From: Tachypleus tridentatus
Lineage: Eukaryota; Arthropoda; Merostomata; Xiphosura; Limulidae
DNA length: 64,000 bases
Assembly: GCF_004210375.1 (NCBI RefSeq)
Contig: NC_134834.1
Location: 91,330,170 to 91,394,169 of the forward strand
Direction: 5' to 3'
The notes beneath the pieces are model-generated. The model saw nothing but the letters and a program-made list of their open reading frames with translations, did no database searches and was not told the origin of the DNA. The first letter of the stretch is position 1. Each line of letters starts with the position of its first letter. Both the position numbers and the translations under genes were made by a program. Shown piece by piece: positions 13,621 through 23,680 of this stretch.

Positions 13621-14437
13621 TATCAGACTTGATCCCATAACCCTATGTTGAAACTAGTGTAATTATCAGACTTGATCCCATAACCCTATGTTCAAACTAG
13701 TGTACTTATCTGACTTGATCCCATAACCCTATGTTCAAACTAGTGTACTTATCAGACTTGATCCCATAACCCTATGTCCAAACTAGTGTACTTATCAGAC
13801 TTGATCCCATAACCCTATGTCCAAACTAGTGTACTTATCAGACTTGATCCCATAACCCTATGTCCAAACTAGTGTACTTATCAGACTTGATCCCATAACC
13901 CTATGTCCAAACTAGTGTACTTATCAGACTTGATCCCATAACCCTATGTCCAAACTAGTGTACTTATCAGACTTGATCCCATAACCCTATGTCCAAACTA
14001 GTGTACTTATCAGACTTGATCCCATAACCCTATGTCCAAACTAGTGTACTTATCAGACTTGATCCCATAACCCTATGTCCAAACTAGTGTACTTATCAGA
14101 CTTGATCCCATAACCCTATGTCCAAACTAGTGTACTTATCAGACTTGATCCCATAACCCTATGTCCAAACTAGTGTACTTATCAGACTTGATCCCATAAC
14201 CCTATGTCCAAACTAGTGTACTTATCAGACTTGATCCCATAACCCTATGTCCAAACTAGTGTACTTATCAGACTTGATCCCATAACCCTATGTTGAAACT
14301 AGTGTACTTATCAGACTTGATCCCATAACCCTATGTTGAAACTAGTGTAATTATCAGACTTGATCCCATAACCCTATGTTGAAACTAGTGTACTTGTCAG
14401 ACTTGATCCCATAACCCTATGTTCAAACTAGTGTACA
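13621..14437. repeat. Tandem array of a 43-bp unit, 19 copies
   Basis: There are nineteen head-to-tail copies with an exact 43-bp period. Each unit begins TATCAGACTTGATCCCATAA and ends around ACTAGTGTACT. Units 4 to 15 (13750-14265) appear identical and carry ATGTCC. Flanking units carry ATGTTG or ATGTTC and small end variants; units 1 and 17 share a GTGTAAT end. Identical core copies with variable edges indicate recent expansion or gene conversion. Since 43 is not a multiple of three, it is not a coding repeat. It resembles the B-box-to-anticodon part of the S1 SINE head (see findings). It lies in ubinuclein intron 1. Confidence 0.98.
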
Positions 14438-15094
14438 GAAACTAATGCCCTAACCAAAATATAACACAGACTGATTGTCAAATAACCCCCAACTATAAAC
14501 AGACTTGTCCTTAAGTTCAAAGACCATTAACAAACAAAAGAACCATCTTCAAGTAGTCATTCTACAACACCAAACAGCACAATCAAACACACATACATTA
14601 AACTAGGCCAACAGTTAAGCCAAATGTGTCCTGCTTTACTTACTACTTTACTATTTATTCAGCTCAGGTGGTCCTAAATGCTACTGGATAGGCACCATAA
14701 TAATGAACAATGGTGTTAAAACAATTTGTACAGAACAGAGTGACTTATTTTCTACCACCTAAGCTATAAGAAAAGTCCTGTGAAGAAAACCTCAAACTCA
14801 ACCATGACAAATGGTTTGAAAAGTCAAATTACTTTTAATTCTTAATGAAGCAGTTCATATTTACAAAGAAATAACTTGTAACCTAATTCACAAAAACTTT
14901 AAAAAGCTTATTCAAACCAAACAGTGTTAAAAATGCTTTATAGTACTTTATACCCAAAGTGACTTAACCAGAGGAGAATGGTTCTGTGTACTAGGGTTGT
15001 CTCTTTCTTAAAATATTTTGCATATTGAAAGTCTGGCAGCTGTATAAGTTATCTTAAATTTAACTCATCTGAGAGGCACAAACAATTAAATTAA

Positions 15095-15300
15095 CATAAT
15101 TCATTTGAATCAGTGTGCCTTTGTGCTTCAGACTCATAGCAGGGTGGTTGCAAGTTTGAAGATTACTTGCAACATGCTGTTGTGTTCTTGACCAAAACAC
15201 TTGACCCCAACTGTTTTGATCTATCAAGCTATAGGATGGGTACCAGTTGACCTCTGGTAGGTTAAACTTGCAGAACAGATTGCAATTCAGCACCAGTTCT
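15095..15300 (+). mobile_element. SINE-like element with GTGTCCTTGAGCAAAACACTT-type module
   Basis: The segment contains TGTGTTCTTGACCAAAACAC and, about 50 bases later, ATGGGTACCAG. The same pair of blocks occurs at 29490-29665. A module of this kind, around TGTGTCCTTGAGCAA, is shared by SINEs of many animals (general knowledge). Boundaries are approximate. A 77-codon minus ORF across it is not considered a gene. Confidence 0.45.
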
Positions 15301-15699
15301 TCAGTGCTATTTCAGCAGAGAATGGGTTTAGCTTTTTTTAATTGATTCTAGTTTACTTCTTCATAAGAAGAAAATGATAACATGACTCATTTAAAACCAA
15401 TTCATTTAATCTCAAAATGAGTGTCACCCTTGTAATAAACTATGCTGTCAAGTCTGCAAATATTTAAAAACCACACACTTTTGTAATAAAGACAAAGAAA
15501 AATTATGTATACTGTATTCGTTTGAGAAAAAAACTTTGACATATGGGAATCATTAACTTTATATTATGCTTCTTAGACAAGTCCAAACAACATACAGTGG
15601 GAACAATTTTTGATAACTACAAGTTTTCCATTAATACACATGAAAAAAGGCCTCTCCATTGTCCAAACACTACAAATAAACTGTCATTGCTAACAAGAC

Positions 15700-16330
15700 T
15701 TTCTTTGGTATCAAAATTAAGCTTATGTATAGAGCAGATCAAAATAAAAGAAAAGCATTTGTTAACTGTTTGAATACTGTTCACTTCCACAATAGACTGT
15801 TTCTGCTATTAGCCCCAGCTTTAATATTAATGCCATTAAAAACTGTCTTTACTTGTGTACATATGCTACCAGCCATTATAAAATTGCTACACGACAACTA
15901 CTTTTTCTCACTTATATTAATTTTCTGTTAATTTCTTTTTAATAACTTAAATGTGTATAACTTTCGGTTATGATTAAATTTGAATCCAAATGTCTATATG
16001 TTCAATTATGACATCACTTCTCTCTTTACACAAGTTCCTGTCCAACAAACTAGTATTGTCCTTCCTCAAATTAAACATTATTCTCTACATAGAACATTTT
16101 CTTGTCTTTTTATTAATGAATTGTTAAATTTTGCTATACAACATCACCAATTTTCATGTCAACTATACAAACTATGCACCAGAATGATGGCATAGCTGCA
16201 AATAACCTATTTGTCCCATTGCTTTGTAATTTATAATTTCCATTAAACAGCCAAACCCCAGGTTTCCTATAAAATTCGTCACATAATAAGAAACACATAT
16301 GATTATCATTTCTCAATGTTGTTATACATT
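15700..16330 (+). pseudogene. Penelope-like reverse transcriptase fragment
   Basis: The frame starting near 15980 encodes MFNYDITSLFTQVPVQQT, which matches the FDV.SLFTNVP..E.T block of Penelope-like reverse transcriptases. It is followed by a stretch similar to the FSFNG..Y.Q region and, after frame changes, a piece corresponding to the YVDD-containing segment. Two upstream open stretches at 15543-15931 may be N-terminal parts. Stops and shifts make it non-functional. It shares its family with the endonuclease fragment at 7.0-7.3 kb but need not come from the same insertion. Confidence 0.6.
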
Positions 16331-18606
16331 GATCAGATAAAGACTTATCAAGTGTTTATCACAAAAGTGACCAACACAAGGCTTAACCTGGAATTAATCT
16401 CATTACAGATACAAAATCAATACATATAAAAAAAACCAAATTTCTAATGCTACAACAATTTATAAATCCAAAAGACATTATAAATTCACAAATCCACTTT
16501 CAAAAATTTTTTTCTCCACATCAACAAATTTCCTATACATCATCAAAAATACAGTTATGAACCAACACTTGTATGCACGATCAGTGTGATGTCCCAGATA
16601 ATCTGAACTTAAGCGGACACACCAGCACCTGCTCTTTAGCCTATATTTCTGAGTCTTTCTCATGCCCTAAAAGTATTAGTTTCAATTATATAAACAGATA
16701 CTATTAATTTAAAAGTTGAATATAGTTTATAGTTTTACTCCTGGAACTAAAATAATGCAAATAATCATTCTACCAGATAATTTTGTTGGCTTTTAACCCC
16801 CCCCCCTTTTGTTTTTTTTAAATATCATTTACCACAATAACATACAACATACTGTAATAGGTATTAGAAAGCTACAACTAATTTACTAACACACAAAAGA
16901 TTAATTAATCAAGAATAATATTAATGCTAATAAAATTAATTTGTTTAATTAACATTATAAAAATTATGAAAAAAAAACTGTATCAGTAACAAATGTGTTT
17001 GTGTACTCAAATCATTCATATAATACAAAGTATACAGTCTTAATTTCTAACACAAAGCAAATACACCTTCTTAAACCCATGGAAATTAATACAATTTTAC
17101 TACACTAAGTGAATATTATGGGTTTTTAATCAAACATCTTAAACTTCATAAGTTTAACTTAAGTTGTTTTATTAAATAACTAGTTATCAGCAATTCTAGG
17201 CTATTAAAGGAGTTTAATATTCAAGTTTATTTTTCTTAACTGAAGGTACGACTTATTAACATACACTTATCAATTAGTTTTATAAAAATTAATAACCAGG
17301 TCTAGGTATTTGTTTTACATTCTTGTTAGACTCCATTTCTTTTCTTCAACATAAAAATTTATACTTATCACTATAGTTACTGAAGATTCAATGCAATTTT
17401 CCCTTTTCCATTAGTTTTTCACTCACATACATTTATTCGGTTCTTAATTTAAGGTGCTCGAGTTCATCATGTAAAGATAATAGCTGCTCCGTATTTTGAG
17501 CAAGTAACTGAATTCTCATTGCCTCATGATGTTGCCAGCCTACTGACAAAATCCACTCATTACTACAAACTATACTGCTAGTTGCAGTTAATAAATATCT
17601 CCATGCCAACTAAAACGGTTCTGTAAATTATTTTCTACCATGGTTATAGATATTATCATTATTAAAGTGGTAAAGATAAATAACTTAATTTCAGCAGAAA
17701 CAACATTTATGTCAGACTGTTTGACAAATATAATTACTGCCACAGGTGCCTACAAATGTTTCACTATAACGATCCAAAAATCAGTCGTATCTCATACCAT
17801 GGTGGTGCTAATGGTAAGGAGTTATCTGTCACTTCTACACTCTCTGTCCTCTATCCTGTTTCATTATGAACTTGGTATTCTCAGTACTTTCTACATCAAA
17901 CTCTGTTTCATTGATTGGTTTTGGAACTCTTTGAAAAAATGCTACCTTAAGGCAAGAATTAAACAGTAGCCAAGATGAGAGATTGACTGCTTTGTACTCG
18001 AACAAATCTAATTTTAAGACTCTCTCTCTAATAGGAGCATCACATTTTAAAATGATGCTAACCAGTTATCTTTCATAGTTGAACTAACTTAGTGGTTTGA
18101 CTAAAGTCTATCAAGATACTGATATCATGTTGTGGAACTAACACAGATCACAGGATTAAATAAGTCCATGATTTATATTGTATTAGGTTTTTGTTATTCA
18201 TTTGTGCATTAAAATACAAACTGACTATTAAATCAGTTCTCTATTTCTAAACATAATATAAAGTAATTCAGATAAACAAATATGTTTAAATTACTGCTTT
18301 GGCTCAAATAGGACAGGAAGCAAATCCTTCTACAACCAGTTTATGTATTTCCTTGGATAATGTAATGCATCTGAAGTTCTAAACTTTCATATCCACTACT
18401 TTCTATTTGTGCTAAGGCCATGCAAGAAAACTTTGACCATAATTACATTTCAGTGTATGTACATTATAAAAGTTTCATACAGAAGGACTTTAAAATCAAC
18501 TCTGTTTAAAAGTAATCCCACATGAGTTTTGTTTTTTGTACTTTAGATCACTCACAATTATAAGCAAACAGACAATATCATTGAAGCACTCTTTCTTACA
18601 GATATA

Positions 18607-18861
18607 GTTTGTTTCAAATATACAAGCATAGCTACACAACAGGCTATCGTTATCCATACTAGCCATATCTAATTTTGAACTGAGAAGCCAGGAAGAAGAT
18701 AGTTTATCAACTCTTGGGCTACACTGATTTAATAGTGTAACTTCTCTCTCACTCTTCTAACATAACTCCAACAACAAACTGTACAGTAAAACTTTGTATT
18801 AATGGGATGCAAACCATAGACCCTCCAACTACTAATCACTAGTCAAGCTTGCCCCATCACA
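18607..18861 (-). mobile_element. S1 SINE, very old copy
   Basis: This is a tail-first copy with TTTGTTTCAAATATACAAGC, a CAACTCTTGGGCTACACTG block, and a weak head ending in CTTGCCCCATCAC. It is too diverged for the tRNA boxes to be read. CpGs are essentially gone. Confidence 0.6.
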
Positions 18862-21158
18862 GGATGAGAAGCAAGTAACAGGTTTGTACACATACAGTTT
18901 ATTGACTACTACTTAAACAACATCTAACATGTTAAAACTTGCATATGTAATAAGATTAAATATAATATTATATATATATATATAAACAACAAAACACTGG
19001 GCATGTCCACACAATACTAAACTGCTGATAAAGTTCTTTTGTTTATGAAAAAACACAATTACTGGCAGTGGTAGAGTGTTAACCTGAAATGATATGATCC
19101 TTTGTTAAATTATTGCATCCTACTCGATCTATAATAGTTACACATTTTATATCCTACTAAAATGTAACATCTTCACCAATATAGAACCAAAACTATTTTC
19201 TCTTTTCACCACAGCTAAAAACTTAGAAAAAAAAAGTTTTGCTCACGATTTAGCATTACCACTTAACTACTGCTCTTTCTTCTCCACAACAATACTCTTT
19301 TCACGAAAGATGCAAGTTCTAATTTTCTGTAATCCCAAACGCATAACATTGTGTTAAGATCCCTCTTCCTACAGTCTGACTCCTTTTGTTAAAATGTGCA
19401 TCTCTTCAGATAAGAAAAACATGCTCGACAGAATGTCTTCTCAGCATTTTAGTATATTTTTTATGTATGTTAACACACACATTTTGTGCATGACTATTTT
19501 TGGATATAATATCAAACTAGATCACAAACGTTTACTAACCAGCATTACTATTACCTAACCAACCCATAGTAATAAGTCCTGCATAAAACCTAAAGGGTAG
19601 GGTATTATAGATTTTATATACTTATTCTACAAAATACATCAATAAAGCAACGTTATTTAATTTTTTTTATTTTTCTCAATTGTTATGTCTAAATAACAGA
19701 AGTAATAACTAAACTATATAAACTTATCAATACTGTTATTATAAATGAATTATAAATAAAAAACATCAGATAACATTGAGATTACAAAAAGTAATTTACC
19801 ATAGCAAATCACTATTCCGATAGTTATTTACTCAAAACAATACATTTGGCTTAACAAGATATGTGCACGTCTATATATATTAGCGCAGCCCTCTACATTC
19901 TAATAAAAACTGACAGCATAATACGATTCGCAACTCTACAATTCACAGACATGTTTACACAGACGCTTTATAACTTTCTCTTAACCGTCCCCAGCTCACT
20001 GTTTGGGATCTTCCAATACGCCCCACCCTCCTCGACAAGTCGATTAAAATACTATATTTATGTAAAAACTAGCGACGCACGAGAATGATAAGCTCCGCGG
20101 ATAACCTGTGACACATTACTAGCGTAGTAATCAACACCAACATTTATTACGTCTAACAATTAACGAGTCAAATCCCACAATCGAAAATTTTGCTGCTTTG
20201 CTTTATGTGTCCTTGAAGATAGCCTAATGACTCATGTCAAAGCTTCTAACTTATGCCTCCAACCAATACTATACAAATTACACAAGGAAACCCGTTCACA
20301 AGTGATATTACATTTCTGTTTTCCACCTCCTTACTCTAAATCAGACATTCTAAAATACATTTACTGATAATAAGTTACATTCACTAGAAGTGTCACAGTC
20401 GGAAATGGTTAGTACTAGTAGTAAAAAAAAAGGGTTAATGCTAAACTGCAGACGAGACAAATCCCATACTAAAGAACAAAATCATAATGTTAATAATAAC
20501 ATACAAAACAAAACATCTTACATTAACTTAAATACAGCAAACTTTTGTTTCAGTTACATAGCTCTGTTTATAGTACTTTATTTATACTGTCATAGTTTCC
20601 ATTAACATTGACGCTGTTTACGTCTAAAGTAGAAATCAAAGTCTTTATATCTTATTACAACACCCCTTTTAACAACATAGACCGATGGTTTTAAACATGT
20701 ATTTAAAATTATCAGAATGATCGGCTTTAAGGTTCTTCGGATAGTCAGGTTAGCGTCGCCGACCGTAACCGTACTAACAGGCATTCCTTCGACGAAAAGC
20801 CAGAACCGAGCACTGTTGTTTTCAACATGGCGACACGCAAATTATAAAAATTATCTAACAATTTTAACATTTAAACATTACTTTCCTTTCATGCAAAAAC
20901 ATAATACTGCAAGACATCTCAAAAGAATGAAGTAATATGATATCAAGCTAAGTGAATATCTACTATCTGTCTTATAAGTGCCAGTAGCAAACATCCTTCA
21001 TTATCTTTAAAATGCCTACATAAGAAACTAACGTTGCACCAAAAATGCCACGAAAAACGATATGGAAGCCATCATGGAGAAGTTCGACACAGGCAGAATC
21101 GTAGCTAACCGTATAGCCTTCACAACCTACAAAGGTAGCTTAACTTCACTGTTCTTAC

Positions 21159-21320
21159 CAGTGCTGATTTCACCAAGTCTGTATAGTTGTATTCCGGGCA
21201 TGATTTGTCGGTGGTCTCACCAAGCGATAGGCAAAATCGTATGGTTGGTAGCAATTCTTTTGTTTTCTCCTTCGTAAAATTTTCATTAGTTTGAAAAGCT
21301 ATCCGTCGTGGTTCGGACAT
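21159..21320 (-). CDS. Ubinuclein exon 1 (start codon, N-terminal segment)
   Basis: This exon has 54 codons from the ATG at 21318-21320 to a donor CTG before GTAAGAAC, phase 0. It begins MSEPRRIAFQ, like the MSEPHRVQF start of human UBN1. It continues with a TIRFCLSLGE...SCPEYNYTDLVK segment that matches the [24 protein letters not shown] block. In human UBN1 this N-terminal segment contacts the WD repeats of HIRA. No upstream in-frame ATG was needed, and the match at residue 1 supports this start. The exon sits at the edge of a CpG-richer stretch, as expected near a promoter. A plus-strand ORF at 21062-21277 overlaps it and is a shadow. Confidence 0.94.
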
Positions 21321-21600
21321 ACTTCATACCCATCTGTACACCTCAGTAAAATGACGAACTCTTCAACTGAACATTAAACCAGTTTAAAATCCAACAAATT
21401 TCGCCGCCGTTTCATGCTAACACCGACTCACAATTCATGCGCAGAACTCATCATAATACGTCTGTGTCATATGTATTCGCGCGCAAAACAAAATCCACGT
21501 GGTCTGAGGGCTAGTGTTATTGCCTGAGACGGCCTCTAGCGAAATTTGTCTGTTATCTGTGTAGATAAGTGATAATGTACACATCATAAACACAGAGTCA
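21321..21600 (-). promoter_or_regulatory. Probable ubinuclein promoter and 5' UTR
   Basis: The stretch upstream of the start codon keeps many CpGs (for example TTTCGCCGCCGTTTCATGC at about 21399 and ATTCGCGCGC near 21475), in contrast with the CpG-poor gene body. No clear TATA box at a convincing distance and no initiator could be fixed, so this is placed by position and composition only. Confidence 0.45.
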
Positions 21601-21904
21601 ACTTCTTCGTCTATATGTATGAATTTTGTATTAAGAAGGTTAAATAACACCTAATCTACCAACTGATATATATTGAAAATCTAAAAAAATTGAACTAGAG
21701 TCTAGTCTACTTGAAAGGCTTTAATAATGGGGTGTATCTGTCTAGTGAGTTTTTGGAAGTCTTTTCGAACTTCAAGGTTGTTTACCGTATTTTCCTCGTC
21801 CTTTAAATAATGTTATTTGTGAAACTTAAAGTATAATTCAGACCTTCCCCAATTAAGAAATGAATCAAGAAAGCATGTTTTTTATTTCAATCTTTAGATT
21901 TTCC

Positions 21905-21965
21905 GTAATACCTGATGAAGATATGTTCTAACTGCTCGAAACGTTTTCCAAAATTTCCTGGACTA
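21905..21965 (+). ncRNA. Hammerhead-ribozyme-like motif (candidate)
   Basis: The sequence contains CTGATGA at 21912, then a 19-base insert, then CGAAACGTT at 21936, in the order required by a type I hammerhead core. Flanks AGATTTT (about 21896) and AAAATTT (about 21950) can pair as a distal stem I. Stem II is poor: only AG with CT, and the base pair next to the core is not canonical. Penelope-like elements are known to carry such motifs, and remnants of that class exist in this window. The candidate may be a decayed motif. Confidence 0.3.
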
Positions 21966-22084
21966 CAGCAGTCTCTTAACAACGATTTTCAAATAAATAT
22001 ACTTTTCTCTGTCTAAATATTCTCTCCAGCAAGAACTACACATCGTGTAAGAGCATGAAAAAGGCCCCACATGAGTTTCATCCT

Positions 22085-22210
22085 CCTTAGCATGCTCATC
22101 TAACGGTGAGTCAGCGGTAAGCTAAAGAAATTACGACGCAAAATCTGGGGTTCTATTCCCAGAGTGCAAATAGCTCATAATCTAGCTTTGGCTGAAGACA
22201 AGCAGCAAAT
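22085..22210 (+). mobile_element. S3-like SINE, diverged
   Basis: The stretch contains CGGTGAGTCAGCGGTAAGCT, a B-box-like GGGGTTCTATTCCC and a TAGCTTTGGCT block, in the order seen in the S2/S3 short SINEs. Boundaries are approximate. Confidence 0.5.
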
Positions 22211-22524
22211 GCTCCAGGACGAAACCGTCATTCTTTGTTGACTTTAATACCTAAGAGCGAATATTTTTGACAAATACATAATTATCTAAACTCATTGGCA
22301 ATGTAAAACAATAAAATAAGAACCTCGTGATACATATAAAAAATCTATAAAATTCACATATATCAACCAATGATTGGTAGATCATGGACTATATTTACCT
22401 AACTACTTAAATTGTATTATAAAACATGGATCACATCTAACAACTTACAACTGTATTCAAAACCCAATTCATAAAAGTTTTATGAAAGCGCTTCAGGTAT
22501 GTAAGATAACAAATTTCACCAGTA

Positions 22525-22806
22525 GGTTTTTTTTTTTTTTTCTTTAATTTCGCGCAAAGCTACTCGAGGGCTATCTGCGCTAGCCATCCCTAATTTATCA
22601 GTGTAAGACTAGAGGGAAGGCAACTAGTCATCACCACCCACCGCCAACTCTTGGGCTACTCTTTTACCAACGAATAGTGGGATTGACTGTAACATTATAA
22701 CGCCCCCACGGCTGAAATGGCGAGCATGTTTGGTGCGACGGGGATACGAACCCGCGATCCTCAGAATACGAGTCGCACGCCTTAACCCACCTGGCCATGC
22801 CGAGCC
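22525..22806 (-). mobile_element. S1 SINE, complete
   Basis: This tail-first copy starts with a T run and AATTTCGCGCAAAGCTACTC and ends at CACCTGGCCATGCCGAGCC. The tRNA-like head (minus strand) carries an A-box-like TGGCCAGGTGGG and a B-box-like GGTTCGTATCCC, so RNA polymerase III promoter elements are still visible. Many CpGs are retained. Confidence 0.92.
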
Positions 22807-22869
22807 TTTACCAGTATCATTATATTAAAATATTGCAGTACGAACAAACAGTTAATAATTTATCACTCT

Positions 22870-22997
22870 CCTCTAGTACAGCGGTAAGTCTACGGATTTA
22901 CATCGCTAAAATTAGGGGTTCGATTCCCCTCGGTGGGCTCAGCAGATAGGCCCATGTGGCTTTGCTATACGAAAACACACACACACACACACACACA
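22870..22997 (+). mobile_element. S2 SINE with (AC)n tail
   Basis: This is the best S2 copy in the window. The head is CTCTAGTACAGCGGTAAGTC, the B box is GGGGTTCGATTCCCCT, followed by GGTGGGCTCAGCAGATAGG and TGTGGCTTTGCTATACGAAA. It ends in an (AC)n microsatellite from 22974 to 22996. The simple-repeat tail is part of the element. Confidence 0.88.
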
Positions 22998-23478
22998 TAA
23001 CTTGTCCTTGATCAAGCGTTATGTAGTTTGTTGTATGCCAACACCATATGTTCACGAAAATTTTCACTTTCGATGAACCAGTTTAATGTATTCAAAATTT
23101 AGTTTATAGTTTCCTTGACACTACTTCTCTGTAGTTTTATTGAAATCAGAGAAAGATACGATGATTATCTTGGACACTTTATATCACATTTGAAGACCGT
23201 AAGATATATTATTATTGGCGTTATGATAAATGTTTGTATGAATATTGGAACGTTAAAGTCGACATTAAAGATTTAAGTAGCTTTAGAATTTGAAATCGAA
23301 AATCTGTTGATATCGAAAGTTTAGGCACATTCGGGGCCATTTGCTATTTGATATGACATCATGGTATAAAGGTCAAATTATGGTCACCCACAAAAATAAA
23401 GTGCTTTTAGTTAAAACCCCGTAAAAAGAGAATTCTGTGGTGGTATCATCATGTACTAAGTTTTGTATATAGTTTGTC

Positions 23479-23573
23479 CCCAGTGGTAAGTCTACAAATT
23501 TACAATGCTAAAATAACCTCGATGGACACAGCAGATAGACAGATGTGTCTTTGCTACAAGAAAACACAAGCAC
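23479..23573 (+). mobile_element. S2 SINE, diverged
   Basis: CCCAGTGGTAAGTCTACAAA is followed by GGACACAGCAGATAGACAG and TGTCTTTGCTACAAGAAAAC. The B-box region is partly deleted. Confidence 0.65.
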
Positions 23574-23585
23574 ATTTAGTTCAGA

Positions 23586-23680
23586 CTGCTTCCAAGTGGC
23601 ATAGCACCTATGTCTACGGACTTCCACTGCTAGTAACCGGATTTCGATACCAGTGGTGTAGCTTTGTGCTTAAATATGAA
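23586..23680 (+). mobile_element. S3 SINE, truncated
   Basis: AAGTGGCATAGCACCTATGT, then ACCGGATTTCGATACCAGT, then GTGTAGCTTTGTGCTTAAAT. The middle of the element is missing. It lies 12 bases from an S2 copy in the same orientation. Confidence 0.6.

Larger units (their letters stand above)
1843..21158 (-). other. Ubinuclein intron 1 (19.3 kb)
   Basis: This very long first intron separates the start-codon exon from the Hpc2-related domain. It is AT-rich and CpG-poor except for its last 1.3 kb near the promoter. It contains the repeats listed separately: two old S1 SINEs, one S2 and one S3 SINE, a Tc1 relic, two Penelope-like fragments, a LINE fragment, the 43-bp tandem array, and a SINE-like element at 15.1-15.3 kb. 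I saw no convincing nested host gene. The largest ORFs in it (116 codons near 11.1-11.4 kb minus, 109 codons near 17.6-18.0 kb plus) have no recognisable domain as annotated. In 3-5 kb, 7.5-10.9 kb, 11.5-13.6 kb, 16.7-18.6 kb and 18.9-21.1 kb I see only simple AT-rich sequence and short microsatellites. Confidence 0.85.

Noticed and set aside
13621-14437. CRISPR array
   Set aside because: The units are contiguous 43-bp tandem copies with no spacers, in a eukaryotic intron.
17640-17969. 109-codon plus ORF in ubinuclein intron 1
   Set aside because: Composition of translated AT-rich intron, with no motif, conserved start context or splice support.
20602-20784. Minus ORF MPVSTVTVGDANLTIRRTLK as an alternative ubinuclein exon
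   Set aside because: It has no match to the family, exon 1 joins exon 2 directly, and no good acceptor was found.
20820-20840. AACATGGCGAC on the plus strand as a start codon or divergent promoter
   Set aside because: The frame closes after a few codons and no gene follows on the plus strand.
21062-21277. Plus-strand ORF starting MEAIMEKF across ubinuclein exon 1
   Set aside because: It overlaps a firmly identified exon on the other strand and ends in AT-rich nonsense.
22974-22996. Independent (AC)n microsatellite
   Set aside because: It is the tail of an S2 SINE, so it is annotated with that element.
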